A stretch of 49,819 nt of DNA, taken from Bacteroidota bacterium (lineage in GTDB: Bacteria > Bacteroidota > Bacteroidia > Bacteroidales > Prolixibacteraceae). The stretch lies in contig JAJUGZ010000021.1 of the NCBI GenBank assembly GCA_029265715.1, positions 1-49,819 of the forward strand, given 5' to 3'. The translations under genes were made by a program, and so were the position numbers. This document shows positions 1-10,307 of the stretch, piece by piece; the first letter of the stretch is position 1, and the number at the start of each line of letters is the position of its first letter. The notes below the pieces were generated by a model, which worked only from the letters and a program-made list of their open reading frames with translations, did no database searches and was not told the origin of the DNA.

Positions 1-409
1 ATTTGATAATATTGTTACGGCTTTTTGTGAGAAGTTCCTATTTTGAGTTAACTGTCATTGTTTCAGTCTTTTGAGTTGGTTAACTAAAACATATCTATTT
101 TCTTATATCGAATATCTATTTTTTCATCTGAAGGAAAAACAGAGCAACTATTTTTATGAAGCGGGGAATGAAATTTTAAAAAGTTTCGCCTTGTCAGTTA
201 TGATAAAATCCTGTTTTGTGGCTGCAAAGAATGATGACTAATTAACCTCAAAATAACAGAACTATGAAAAACATCAGGAGTAGGAGTGAGCCATTCAGTG
301 CATGATTCCGAATGGCTATTCGTTTCGAACAAGAATAGGCTTATTTGCTTTCGTTGCAAATGTGATATTCAAAAGTTGTTTAATAAAAATGAAAATCTAA
401 AAATTTAAA
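1..409. other. Leader region upstream of the PUL
   Basis: This 409-base AT-rich stretch precedes the first susC gene and has no convincing gene. A 14-codon open stretch runs in from the window edge and stops at 44-46; it is too short to identify. A hairpin-forming copy of the dispersed palindrome lies at 289-317. I found no exact TAnnTTTG promoter element. A large leader before the first susC is where a PUL regulator would be expected to act, but no regulator gene is visible here, so this is inference from position only. Confidence 0.4.
289..317. repeat. Dispersed palindromic repeat, copy 1 (degenerate)
   Basis: The arms AGCCATTC (289-296) and GAATGGCT (310-317) are perfect 8-base inverted repeats around a 13-base loop. 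The sequence that follows the right arm (ATGGCTATTCGTTTCGAACA) resembles the sequence following the right arm of the copy at 44092. It is treated as a degenerate member of the same family. Confidence 0.45.
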
Positions 410-3400
410 ATGAGAAATCGAGTCAAGAAAATGCATTGTCATGTTGCTTCTTGGACCAAGAGAAAGCATTCGATGCAGGCAGGATTTTTAAGTTTGGCTT
501 TTCTTTTTTTTATGGTAACAGTGGGCTTTTCACAAGGAACCCGGACCATAAAAGGAGTTGTACTTGATGAGCAAAATGATCCTGTAGTTGGGGCAATAAT
601 TGTCCAGAAAGGGAACAAATCAGTTGGTACCATAGCCGATAACAAGGGCGAATTTACATTAAACCTATCTGCTACCGGTAGTCAGGTTATTGTTGTATCA
701 TTTGTCGGTCTCGAGACGCAAGAGCTATCGGTTGCCGGAAAATCAACCGTTTCGGTGGTTCTGAAAGAACATAATATACAACTTTCAGAAGCAGTAGTGG
801 TTGGTTATGGCCAGCAGAAAAAAGAAAGTATAGTTGGATCGATTACGCAAACCTCAGGCGAGGTGCTTCAGCGTACGGGTGGTGTTTCGAGTTTGGGAGC
901 TGCGCTTACTGGTAATTTGCCAGGTGTGATCACCTACACTTCGTCGGGTATGCCTGGGGCCGAAGACCCGAAGATTATTATTCGAACACAAAGTTCATGG
1001 AACAACAGTGATCCCCTGATTTTGGTCGATGGGGTAGAGCGCCCCATGAGTACGGTTGATATTTCGTCGGTTGAGAGCATCTCGGTGTTGAAAGATGCAT
1101 CGGCTACTGCTGTATATGGTGTAAAAGGGGCTAATGGCGTAATCTTAATTACTACCAAACGTGGGAAAGAAGGTAGAGCAAACATTCAGGTTAAAGCCAA
1201 TATAACCACGAAACTGGTATCGAAGCTACCCGAAAAATATGATTCGTATGATGCACTGGTGCTTAGGAACAGAGCCATTGAAAATGAGCTTGCCATATCA
1301 CCCTCAGGTTGGTCGAATTATAAGCCCATGCAAATTATTGATAAATATCGCAATCCGGCCAACGACGAAGAATGGGACCGTTATCCGAATGTGGATTGGG
1401 AAAAGGAATTGTTTAAGCGTTATGCCATGTCTTACACTTCCAGTGTGAATGTATCGGGAGGGACAAAGTCTACAAAATATTTTTCGGCCATTGATTTTCT
1501 GCACGAGGGAGATTTGTTCAGGACCTTCCAAAACGGCCGGGGATATAATTCAGGATACGGGTACAATCGTATCAATGTTCGTAGTAATCTCGATTTCGAT
1601 TTAACAAAGACTACAAAATTTTCGACCAACTTATTTGGTTCGAATGGAGTTCGTACCCTCCCTTGGGGAGCTTCCGATTCGGATGCCGGTTATTGGGCTT
1701 CGGCGTATCTTACTGCTCCCGATGCCATGCGCCCGATCTATTCGAATGGAATGTGGGGGTGGTATGCCCCTCGTAATGCCGATGTCCCCAATTCAGTATA
1801 TAACCTTGCTATGTCGGGAGTTGAAAAGCGTACAACCACTCAAATCAGTACCGACTTTATTGTGAAGCAGGAATTGGATATGATTACCAAGGGGTTAGAT
1901 TTTAAAGTTGACCTTTCGTTAGATAACCGGTTTCGGGAAACCGAACGTGGAATTAACGATTTATATAACTCAGCACAACGTATGTGGGTCAATCCCGAAT
2001 CGGGCGAGATTTCATACGAACAGGTTGTTGACGCTGGTACTCAGCTCGATTATACTGATGGTGTGCGTTGGACCAATCAAGCAGGTTCTGTCGATATGGG
2101 GTCTACCTACCGCAAAATTTACTATTCGGCACAGTTGAATTATTCGCGTCAGTTCGGAAGTCATGAAGTAACCGGCATGGGGCTCTTCAGCCATGAAAAA
2201 TCGGCGACAGGCAGTATGTTCTACAATTATCGAGAAGACTGGGTTTTTCGTGCTACCTACAATTATGCGAAAAAATACTTTTTCGAGAGCAACGGTGCAT
2301 ACAACGGTTCTGAAAAATTTGGACCAGGTTATCGTTTTGCCTTCTTCCCCTCGTTTTCTGGCGGTTGGATGATTTCGCAGGAAGAATTCATGAAAGGTTT
2401 ATCATTTCTTGAAATGTTAAAATTGCGTGCTTCTTGGGGGCGAATTGGCGATGACAATGTAGGTGGACGCTGGCTATATAGTGATCAGTGGAGCTATGGC
2501 GGCTCTACTCAGTTTGGCGACATCCCTTCTGCTTCTCCATATACATATTATCGTATCAGTACCTTGGGGAACCCCAAGGTATCGTGGGAAACTGTTGAAA
2601 AACGAAACTTCGGGGCCGATTACTCCTTCTTGAAAGGTATCGTTGCTGGTTCGTTCGATGTATTCAACGATCGGCGAACGGATATTCTGATAAGTGGAAG
2701 TTCTCGGGCAATTCCTTCCTATTTTGGTACGTCAGCTCCTACTGCAAACATTGGCGAGGTGAAGAGTAAAGGGTACGAATTGGAACTTAGCTTGAATCAT
2801 AAGTTTGCCAATGGGGTTCGGGTTTGGGCACAAACCAGTATGACCCATGCTGTTAACAAAGTGATTTTTGCCGACGACCGGGAGCTTAATCCTTCGTACC
2901 AAAAGAAAGAGGGATTTGCCATCAACCAAACACGATCGTACATTGATTATGGCTTTATTCAAAGCTGGGACGATTTATACGGGAGTACGGAACGGCTTAC
3001 GAATAATGCCAACAAGATTGTGGGCGACTACAACATTATCGACTTTAACGGAGATGGAGTAATCGACACCTATGACCAAGCTCCGTACCAATATACCGGT
3101 GTTCCGCAAAATACATTCAATGCTACCTTCGGATTTGAATACAAGGCCTTAAGCTGTTTTGTGCAGTTTTATGGAGTAAATAATGTAACACGCGAAGTGA
3201 CTTTCCCAACATTCCGGGTCACATCGGATGTTGCTTATGTTGAAGGAACCTATTATACAAAAGATAACGGAGGGGATATTCCGTTACCCCGCTGGACAAC
3301 CCAGGTTGGGGCTGAAGCTGCGGGAACCCGTTACCTCTACGATGGTTCGTATGTGCGGTTAAAAAATGCAGAAATAGCCTATACCTTACCTCGTAATATG

Positions 3401-3568
3401 GTTAGCCGGATTGGAATGAAATCGTGTAAAGTGTATTTGAGTGGTTCCAATCTTTTATTATGGACCAATATGCCCGATGACCGTGAGTCAAACTTCAGCG
3501 GAGGCTCGAGTTCTGGAGCATATCCTACAGTTCGGCGCTTTAACCTGGGCTTCGATTTAATTTTTTAA
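410..3568 (+). CDS. SusC-like TonB-dependent outer-membrane glycan transporter (first pair)
   Basis: A 1052-residue outer-membrane beta-barrel that would import oligosaccharides into the periplasm, powered by TonB. A signal peptide ends near residue 41 (GFSQ). A carboxypeptidase-regulatory-like domain spans about 47-118, and the family linker VVVGYG sits at 129-134. The plug domain follows, with LVDGV at 205-209 and VLKDASATAVYG at 226-237, and the barrel ends in a Phe-terminated strand (LIF). The N-terminus carries a basic extension of about 20 residues; Met22 (position 473) is an alternative start. The partner susD starts 12 bases downstream. Length and architecture are typical of the SusC family. 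The substrate cannot be read from the sequence; the enzymes downstream point to a branched plant hemicellulose. Confidence 0.95.
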   Translation: MRNRVKKMHCHVASWTKRKHSMQAGFLSLAFLFFMVTVGFSQGTRTIKGVVLDEQNDPVVGAIIVQKGNKSVGTIADNKGEFTLNLSATGSQVIVVSFVGLETQELSVAGKSTVSVVLKEHNIQLSEAVVVGYGQQKKESIVGSITQTSGEVLQRTGGVSSLGAALTGNLPGVITYTSSGMPGAEDPKIIIRTQSSWNNSDPLILVDGVERPMSTVDISSVESISVLKDASATAVYGVKGANGVILITTKRGKEGRANIQVKANITTKLVSKLPEKYDSYDALVLRNRAIENELAISPSGWSNYKPMQIIDKYRNPANDEEWDRYPNVDWEKELFKRYAMSYTSSVNVSGGTKSTKYFSAIDFLHEGDLFRTFQNGRGYNSGYGYNRINVRSNLDFDLTKTTKFSTNLFGSNGVRTLPWGASDSDAGYWASAYLTAPDAMRPIYSNGMWGWYAPRNADVPNSVYNLAMSGVEKRTTTQISTDFIVKQELDMITKGLDFKVDLSLDNRFRETERGINDLYNSAQRMWVNPESGEISYEQVVDAGTQLDYTDGVRWTNQAGSVDMGSTYRKIYYSAQLNYSRQFGSHEVTGMGLFSHEKSATGSMFYNYREDWVFRATYNYAKKYFFESNGAYNGSEKFGPGYRFAFFPSFSGGWMISQEEFMKGLSFLEMLKLRASWGRIGDDNVGGRWLYSDQWSYGGSTQFGDIPSASPYTYYRISTLGNPKVSWETVEKRNFGADYSFLKGIVAGSFDVFNDRRTDILISGSSRAIPSYFGTSAPTANIGEVKSKGYELELSLNHKFANGVRVWAQTSMTHAVNKVIFADDRELNPSYQKKEGFAINQTRSYIDYGFIQSWDDLYGSTERLTNNANKIVGDYNIIDFNGDGVIDTYDQAPYQYTGVPQNTFNATFGFEYKALSCFVQFYGVNNVTREVTFPTFRVTSDVAYVEGTYYTKDNGGDIPLPRWTTQVGAEAAGTRYLYDGSYVRLKNAEIAYTLPRNMVSRIGMKSCKVYLSGSNLLLWTNMPDDRESNFSGGSSSGAYPTVRRFNLGFDLIF

Positions 3569-3580
3569 ATTAAAAAGAGT

Positions 3581-5470
3581 ATGAAAAAGTATAGAATAAA
3601 AACAGTATTGGCTTTTTTAACATTCGTTTTGGGTGCCTGGGGGATAATTTCGTGCGAGGACTATCTCGATAAGGCTCCCCTAAGTGACATCGATGCAGAA
3701 GAAGCATTTAAAAATTTTAAAAATTTCCAGGGTTTCACCGAAGAATTGTACAATTGCATTCCCATAACCAACTCGGCCGACTACCACAACAGTATTGATT
3801 TAGGCGAAGATGTGTATTGGGAACCGGGCGACCAACGGCCATTGGCATATTCAATTGACCAAGGTAACTATTGGGCATGGAACCAAACTGCTTATGGTTG
3901 GTTTAGGGCAGGAGGTTCGCCCAATAGCAATAGCCGCTTTGATAAAAACCGTCTCTGGGGCTTGTCGTGGTATGCTATCCGAAAAGCTAATATCGGGCTT
4001 GCCAACCTTGACAAACTGGTCGATGCTACTGACGAAGAGAAAAACCTTATTGCAGGGCAGTTGTATTTTTTCCGCGGTTGGTTCCACTTTATGCTTATGC
4101 AGTATTGGGGAGGGCTCCAATATATCGATCAGGTTTTGCCTTCTGATATGGTATTTCGTCTTCCACGGTTGAATTACCAGGAAACAGCCAATAAAGCTGC
4201 CGCCGATTTTCAAAAAGCAGCCGATTTGCTGCCTGTTAACTGGGACGAAACAACTGTAGGAAAGGCTACTCTTGGGAACAACAACCTTCGAATCAACAAA
4301 ATCATGGCGTTAGCCTATTTGGGCAAAAACCTTCTTTGGGCAGGCAGTCCGTTAATGAACGAAGAGTCAACCGGTAACCAATCGTACAACACCGAGTATT
4401 GCAAAAAAGCAGCCGATGCTTTTGCTCAAGCTCTGCAGCTTTGCGAATCGACAGGACGGTATGCTTTGGCCGACTTTTCCAAATACAGGGAAATATTTTA
4501 TACCTACAACCAAAGTGGGAAGATACCTGGATTAAAAGAAGCCATTTTTATGGAAAACTTATCCGAATCGGGTGGTCGTTGGCGTTGGAACCAGGTGAAC
4601 GATTACCGTCCGATGACCATTAATGCTTCAGGGCTTAAAGTTTACCCAACCGCCAACTACGTTGATTATTACGGAATGGCTAATGGGATGCCTATTACCG
4701 ATCCAACGAAGAAGGATCCTGAATCAGGTTACGATCCAGAATATCCCTGGAGAAACCGGGATCCTCGTTTTTACAACGATATCATTATCGATGGCGAAAA
4801 GTGCTGTTTGAACAGTGCCGGGAACTTGGCCGAAAACCGGCAGTATGCTAGTTTATATACTGGTGGTTTATATCGTACCAGCAATGGGACCAAAGCCGTT
4901 TTAACCGGTTACATGAACTCAAAACTTACATCGAAATTGATGAACGATTTTGATGGATATAAAGAAAATAATGTAACCGTTATGAGTTTTATGCGCCTGG
5001 CCGATGTTTATCTGATGTATGCAGAAGCAACTGCGGTTGGCTATGGTACTCCGCAAAGCAAAGCAGATAAATATAACCTTTCGGCAGTTGATGCCATCAA
5101 TAAAATACGCGATAGGGCAGGCGTGGGACATGTGGCCAGTAAGTTCTTAGGAAGTACTGAAAGTTTCTTGGGAGAAGTGCGTCGCGAGCGTGCCGTTGAG
5201 TTGGCTTTCGAAGGCCACCGTTTTGTAGACTTGCGCCGCTGGCTGTTGTTAACCGAAAGGCCCTATACGTTGAAAATGGCTATCGAGTTCGATCGTGCCA
5301 TGGATATTCCCAACAGCGAGTTATACAAAGATCCTAAAAACGGACATGTTTTGAATTATCGATACACGGTTTTGTTTGAACGGAAATTGAGTAAGAAACA
5401 CTACTGGTTCCCGTTCCCGAAAGAAGATGTGAATATGTACAAGGAGTTCAAACAGAATCCGGGATGGTAA
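3581..5470 (+). CDS. SusD-like surface glycan-binding lipoprotein (first pair)
   Basis: A 629-residue SusD/RagB family lipoprotein that caps the upstream SusC and delivers glycan to it at the cell surface. The signal peptide ends in a lipobox with Cys25, followed by Glu-Asp (CEDYLD). That acidic stretch is of the kind that directs surface export in Bacteroidota. Tetratricopeptide-like helices fill the N-terminal half. The C-terminal SusD signature appears in RRERAVELAFEGHRFVDLRR, and the protein ends with the usual Pro-Gly-Trp type tail (NPGW). It lies 12 bases after susC, so it is co-transcribed. Confidence 0.95.
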   Translation: MKKYRIKTVLAFLTFVLGAWGIISCEDYLDKAPLSDIDAEEAFKNFKNFQGFTEELYNCIPITNSADYHNSIDLGEDVYWEPGDQRPLAYSIDQGNYWAWNQTAYGWFRAGGSPNSNSRFDKNRLWGLSWYAIRKANIGLANLDKLVDATDEEKNLIAGQLYFFRGWFHFMLMQYWGGLQYIDQVLPSDMVFRLPRLNYQETANKAAADFQKAADLLPVNWDETTVGKATLGNNNLRINKIMALAYLGKNLLWAGSPLMNEESTGNQSYNTEYCKKAADAFAQALQLCESTGRYALADFSKYREIFYTYNQSGKIPGLKEAIFMENLSESGGRWRWNQVNDYRPMTINASGLKVYPTANYVDYYGMANGMPITDPTKKDPESGYDPEYPWRNRDPRFYNDIIIDGEKCCLNSAGNLAENRQYASLYTGGLYRTSNGTKAVLTGYMNSKLTSKLMNDFDGYKENNVTVMSFMRLADVYLMYAEATAVGYGTPQSKADKYNLSAVDAINKIRDRAGVGHVASKFLGSTESFLGEVRRERAVELAFEGHRFVDLRRWLLLTERPYTLKMAIEFDRAMDIPNSELYKDPKNGHVLNYRYTVLFERKLSKKHYWFPFPKEDVNMYKEFKQNPGW

Positions 5471-5544
5471 GTTGAAAATTATAGAGCATTGCCTGTCTCG
5501 ACAGCAAATGTCGATGGTCAACTAATTTTAAAATTAGCGATAAA

Positions 5545-8361
5545 ATGAAGAAAAAAATTATAAATACTTGCTGTGTGCTTTTTGCCATTGGAATAATGAA
5601 TTTGGCAGATGTATGCGCACAGGAAAAAACCGACAGTCTTGTAAATGTTGCTTTTGGAAAGGTTGAAAAGCAAGATTTGCTTGGAGCTGTTTCTACGGTC
5701 AATGTCCCCGAATTGATGAAAAAAAGCTACTCAACCTACAGTCTCGATGGGATGCAAGGTTATGTAGGCGGTTATACCGGCAATATTTGGGGCCAATCGC
5801 CTCTGGTTTTGGTCGATGGGTTTCCTCGTAGCGCTTCGAATGTGAATTCTTCTGAAGTAGAATCGGTAACCATTTTAAAAGGGGCTAGTGCCGTTGTATT
5901 ATATGGAAGCCGTGCTGCTAAAGGTGTGGTCCTGATTACCACCAAGAGGGGCAAGGCAAAACCACTAAGCATTGACCTGCGGGTAAATACTGGCGTCTGT
6001 GTTCCTAAGCGTTATCCAAATTATCTCAATGCATCTGATTACATGACGCTTTATAACGAGGCTTGCCGTAACGATAACATTGCTGAGCGCTATAGTCAGG
6101 AACTTATCGACAATACAGCCGCCGGAACAAATCCTTACCGTTACCCAGACATTGATTTTTACAGCTCGGATTTTCTGAAATCATTTTACAACAAAAGTGA
6201 TGTTACGGGTGAAATTTCGGGAGGTAATGAACGAGCTCGCTATTATTCAAATTTTGGCATGAGCCACAACAACAGTTTGATGAAATATGGCGATCAGAAG
6301 AACAACAAAGATATGCGGTTTAACGTGCGCGCCAATATAGACATGGACCTTACCGATTGGTTGAAAGCATCAACCAAAGCCTTAGCGATATTTTCGGATA
6401 GCTATGTCGGAAGGGGCGATTTTTGGGGCACTGCGGCTTCTCTCCGGCCTAATTGGTTTTCGCCTCTCATTCCGGTAGATATGCTCGATCCAGCGAATGA
6501 GGCTTTGCAAAATATAGTAAAAACAAGTAACAACGTTATCGATGGAAAATACTTGTTAGGAGGTACTTCAACAGATCAAACAAACGCGTTTGCCGATATG
6601 CTGGTTGCGGGTTATATCAAAAACAAAAGCCGTGTTTTTCAGTTCGATGTCGACGCTACTGCTGATTTGGGGAGTTTGTTGAAAGGGCTGACCTTTAAAA
6701 CTGCATACAGTGTTGATTATACCGATCGCTATTCCGAAGCATGGAAAGAGGGATACGCTGTGTATGAGCCTACATGGGCAACCGTTGATGGTAAGGATGT
6801 AATAACTGCCTTGAAAAAATACAATGACGATACCAATTCTACTAACGAATACATTGGGGAAACATCGTATGCACAAACCATGACTTTCAGTTCGCAGTTC
6901 AATTATAACCGAAGCTTTAATGAGTCGCATAATGTGTCGGCAACGTTAGTTGGTTGGGGTTTCCAAATCCGAAATTCGTCCGATTCGAACCACGAAGGGA
7001 GTGTGTATCACAACACCACCAATGTAAACCTGGGCATGCAGGCAACCTACAACTATTTACATAAATATTATATCGACTTAGCTGGCGCAGTAGTTCATTC
7101 ACCTAAATTGCCCGAGAACAATCGAAACGCATTTTCGCCATCGGTTACCTTGGGTTGGCGTATGAGCGATGAAGATTTCTTCAAAAACAGTGTTTCGTTT
7201 GTCAATAACCTGAAGTTAACAACTTCGTATGCGGTATTGAACCAGGATTTGGATATCGCTAACTTTTATATGTACAAAGGTTACTTCGACAGCAAAGGCG
7301 GATGGTACCAATGGCGCGATGGTGCAGCAGGAGGTTGGACTACCTCTTCGAAGCGTGGCGACAATCCAAATTTATCTTTTGTTCAGCGTGAAGAGTTTCG
7401 TACCGGCATAGAAACTTCGATTTTCAGTAATAGTATTAACCTCGAGGCAAATTATTTTCTGCAATACACCAAAGGACTGCTTACGCAGGGGGCATCTACC
7501 ATTTTCCCTTCGTACTTTTCCAGCTGGGATTTTTCATTCTTGCCCTACCTGAATTACAACAAAGACAAACGTAGCGGCATTGATTTTACACTGAACCTGA
7601 ACAAAACCATTGGACAGGTTGCCTATACATTAGGTTTCTCGGGAATGTACCTGGCTACCGAGGCAGTAACCCGCGATGAGATTTACGAAAACCGTTACCA
7701 ATATCGGGCAGGAAAACCACTCGATGCCTATTGGGGATACGAGTGTGAAGGTTTTTTTGCCGATCAGGCCGATATTGATAACCATGCCAAACAAACATTT
7801 GGGGAGGTGAAACCGGGCGACCTTAAATACAAAGATCAGAATAACGACGGTGTAATTGATTCTAAAGATGAAGTAAATCTGGGGCACAATGGCTGGTCGG
7901 CAGCTCCGTTTACCTATGGGCTTAATTTTACCATGAAGTGGAAAAACTTTACCCTCTTTGCTTTGGGTACGGGAAATACAGGTGCTATCGGATTTAAAAA
8001 CAACTCGTATTATTGGATTAAAGGTACCAGTAAATATTCTGACGTTGTATGGGGACGCTGGACTTCCGAAACTCGCAACACTGCAACTTATCCAAGGCTC
8101 ACAACAACCGATGGGAGTAACAACTTCCGGAATTCAACCTTCTGGATGTACAAAACCAACCGTTTCGATTTATCGCGTGTGCAAATCACCTACGATTTTA
8201 ATCAAAGTTTCTTGCAGAAATCGTTTGTTCATGGGCTGAGCATCTATGTAAGTGGTGAAAGTTTACTTACCCTCTCGAAGGAACGAAAACTGATGGAAAC
8301 GAACATTGGCACTGCTCCACAGACCCGTTTCTTCAACTTGGGGATGAAAGCTTCCTTCTAG
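5545..8361 (+). CDS. SusC-like TonB-dependent transporter (second pair), compact N-terminus
   Basis: A 938-residue TonB-dependent transporter with a signal peptide ending near residue 26 (DVCAQ). It lacks the carboxypeptidase-regulatory domain of the first SusC; the plug begins almost immediately (VAFGKVEKQDLLGAVST). The stretch from VAFG (36) to LVDG (89) is about 21 residues shorter than the equivalent VGYG-LVDG stretch in the first SusC. The usual IRIRG-like element is not visible. The LKGASAVVLYGSRAAKGVV motif and the barrel are intact. The two transporters are clearly not recent duplicates. The second SusD follows after 10 bases. It probably imports a different fragment of the same glycan, or a related glycan. 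Confidence 0.93.
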   Translation: MKKKIINTCCVLFAIGIMNLADVCAQEKTDSLVNVAFGKVEKQDLLGAVSTVNVPELMKKSYSTYSLDGMQGYVGGYTGNIWGQSPLVLVDGFPRSASNVNSSEVESVTILKGASAVVLYGSRAAKGVVLITTKRGKAKPLSIDLRVNTGVCVPKRYPNYLNASDYMTLYNEACRNDNIAERYSQELIDNTAAGTNPYRYPDIDFYSSDFLKSFYNKSDVTGEISGGNERARYYSNFGMSHNNSLMKYGDQKNNKDMRFNVRANIDMDLTDWLKASTKALAIFSDSYVGRGDFWGTAASLRPNWFSPLIPVDMLDPANEALQNIVKTSNNVIDGKYLLGGTSTDQTNAFADMLVAGYIKNKSRVFQFDVDATADLGSLLKGLTFKTAYSVDYTDRYSEAWKEGYAVYEPTWATVDGKDVITALKKYNDDTNSTNEYIGETSYAQTMTFSSQFNYNRSFNESHNVSATLVGWGFQIRNSSDSNHEGSVYHNTTNVNLGMQATYNYLHKYYIDLAGAVVHSPKLPENNRNAFSPSVTLGWRMSDEDFFKNSVSFVNNLKLTTSYAVLNQDLDIANFYMYKGYFDSKGGWYQWRDGAAGGWTTSSKRGDNPNLSFVQREEFRTGIETSIFSNSINLEANYFLQYTKGLLTQGASTIFPSYFSSWDFSFLPYLNYNKDKRSGIDFTLNLNKTIGQVAYTLGFSGMYLATEAVTRDEIYENRYQYRAGKPLDAYWGYECEGFFADQADIDNHAKQTFGEVKPGDLKYKDQNNDGVIDSKDEVNLGHNGWSAAPFTYGLNFTMKWKNFTLFALGTGNTGAIGFKNNSYYWIKGTSKYSDVVWGRWTSETRNTATYPRLTTTDGSNNFRNSTFWMYKTNRFDLSRVQITYDFNQSFLQKSFVHGLSIYVSGESLLTLSKERKLMETNIGTAPQTRFFNLGMKASF

Positions 8362-8371
8362 TAACCTTAAA

Positions 8372-10153
8372 ATGAAATTGAATATGAGAAAAAATATATT
8401 GCTTATACTGGTGGCTGTTCTGCTGTTTTCAAGCTGTGAAGATGTTTTTACTCCGGAGCCTGAAAACTTTAAGGATGTAGACCAAATGTACTCCGACTCC
8501 CGATATGCCCAAGGATTTTTGGTTAACGCTTACCGAACCATTCCGGCTTACTACGATAATAGCGATTATGCAACCGACGATGCGGTTACAAACCTGAAAG
8601 GCAACAACTATTTGCTGATGGCAACCGGTTCGTGGACTGCGGCCAATAATCCAGTTAACCGTTGGACCGATGCTTATGGGGCTATTCAAAACATCAACCT
8701 GTTCCTTCAAAATGTAAGTAAGGTTAAATGGGCTGAAGATGAGTCGGCTGCAAAACTTTTTGAGATGAGGATGAAAGGTGAAGCCTATGGAATGCGCGGC
8801 CTGTTTTTGTACTACCTGTTGCGTGCACATGGCGGCTTTTCTGCCGATGGGAAATTGATGGGGGTACCCATTCTGACCAGCTTTTTAAATGCACAATCGG
8901 ATTTTAATTTGCCGCGTGCTACATTCGAAGAATGTGTGCAACAAATTCATCGTGATTTAGACAGCGCAATTTATTATTTGCCGATTGAGTATATCGATAT
9001 TACTTCGGATAACGACATTCCTGCGCGCTTAAAAAGTTTTGTTACACGCAAGGAGGTTTACAATCGTGTAATGGGACAATATGCCCGACAATTGATGAAT
9101 GGTCAAATTGCCAGGGCTTTTAAAGCAAGAGTCTCCCTTTGGGCTGCCAGTCCTGCATTTCAAGATGCCTCCAATACCACTACTTGGAAAGATGCAGCAA
9201 ATTATGCTGCCGTTGTGCTCAACTACATTGGTGGTGTTAGCGGACTAGATCCTCAGGGGCATACTTTCTATGCCAACACGACCGAAATCGATGCATTAAA
9301 AGAAGGGATCAATCCCAAAGAAATCATCTGGAGAGAAAACTTGTCGACCAACAATACAGCACAAGAAGAGGCAAACTTTCCACCATCACTATTTGGTAAA
9401 GGAAACATGAACCCGACACAAAACCTGGTCGATGCGTTCCCAATGGCTAATGGTTATCCGATTACCAATAATGCCAGTGCTTATGATCCGAAAGATCCTT
9501 ACAGTGGTCGCGATCCTCGACTTGCCAAATACATTATTTACAACGGTTGCAAGGCCGGGGTTTCCAATTCTGTAATTAATACCAGTTCGGTATCGGGCAC
9601 CGACGATGGGATTAACATCAAAGAAACATCAACCCGCACCGGGTATTACATGAAGAAGCGTCTGCGCATGGATGTGAACATCAATCCATCGTCGAAAACC
9701 GGTAAAACACACTATACCCCGCGCATTCGTTATACCGAAATATTTTTGGATTATGCCGAAGCCGCAAATGAGGCTTGGGGGCCCAAAGGTATGGGTAATA
9801 ATACTTTTTCGGCTTACGATGTAATCAAAGCTATTCGTAAACGTGCAGGCGTAGGGGTAAGCAATGGAGATCCTTATTTGGAAGAGTGTGCAACCAATAA
9901 GGACAAAATGCGGGAGTTGATTCGCAATGAGCGTCGCCTCGAGTTATGCTTCGAAAGCTTCCGTTTTTGGGATTTGCGCCGATGGAAAGCCAATCTGAAT
10001 GAACCAGCGTTGGGTATGAATTTCGATGGGACAAATTACAATGTATTTAACGTTGAAGATCGTTCCTTTGAAGATTACATGTATTATGGCCCTATTCCGT
10101 ATTCCGAAATACTGAAATATAGCAATCTGGTTCAAAATAGAGGTTGGAAGTAG
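8372..10153 (+). CDS. SusD-like surface glycan-binding lipoprotein (second pair)
   Basis: A 593-residue SusD/RagB lipoprotein paired with the compact SusC just upstream. The lipobox Cys is residue 22 (FSSCEDVF), followed by acidic residues consistent with surface export. Met5 (8384) is an equally good start and would keep the signal peptide. The C-terminal signature NERRLELCFESFRFWDLRRW is typical, and the protein ends NRGWK. It is much diverged from the first SusD. The following gene is separated by 154 bases that contain a copy of the dispersed palindrome. Confidence 0.94.
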   Translation: MKLNMRKNILLILVAVLLFSSCEDVFTPEPENFKDVDQMYSDSRYAQGFLVNAYRTIPAYYDNSDYATDDAVTNLKGNNYLLMATGSWTAANNPVNRWTDAYGAIQNINLFLQNVSKVKWAEDESAAKLFEMRMKGEAYGMRGLFLYYLLRAHGGFSADGKLMGVPILTSFLNAQSDFNLPRATFEECVQQIHRDLDSAIYYLPIEYIDITSDNDIPARLKSFVTRKEVYNRVMGQYARQLMNGQIARAFKARVSLWAASPAFQDASNTTTWKDAANYAAVVLNYIGGVSGLDPQGHTFYANTTEIDALKEGINPKEIIWRENLSTNNTAQEEANFPPSLFGKGNMNPTQNLVDAFPMANGYPITNNASAYDPKDPYSGRDPRLAKYIIYNGCKAGVSNSVINTSSVSGTDDGINIKETSTRTGYYMKKRLRMDVNINPSSKTGKTHYTPRIRYTEIFLDYAEAANEAWGPKGMGNNTFSAYDVIKAIRKRAGVGVSNGDPYLEECATNKDKMRELIRNERRLELCFESFRFWDLRRWKANLNEPALGMNFDGTNYNVFNVEDRSFEDYMYYGPIPYSEILKYSNLVQNRGWK

Positions 10154-10173
10154 TAAAACAATTATATTTTGAG

Positions 10174-10234
10174 ATGAAATAGCCATGTGTGCTAACGTTC
10201 GAATCAACCGAAAGTGTACAAATGGCTATTTCAT
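10174..10234. repeat. Dispersed palindromic repeat, copy 2
   Basis: Perfect 13-base inverted arms, ATGAAATAGCCAT (10174-10186) and ATGGCTATTTCAT (10222-10234), flank a 35-base spacer. The spacer holds its own small stem (TTCG/CGAA). It lies between the second susD and the downstream lipoprotein gene and could act in RNA processing or partial termination. The same right arm occurs at 44191-44203 and 49805-49818. Confidence 0.7.
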
Positions 10235-10307
10235 ACCGGTGCTAAATTCATTGAAAAGCAAAAGCTGTTACGAAAATTGTTCGAAACAACATTGAAAATT
10301 TATACGA

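Noticed and set aside
2-46. Possible C-terminal end of an upstream gene at the window edge
   Set aside because: Only 14 codons are visible before the stop, with no motif to identify; chance is as likely.
261-302. Small open frame (13 codons) in the PUL leader
   Set aside because: It overlaps the palindromic repeat and has no supporting feature such as conserved arrangement or regulatory attenuator structure.
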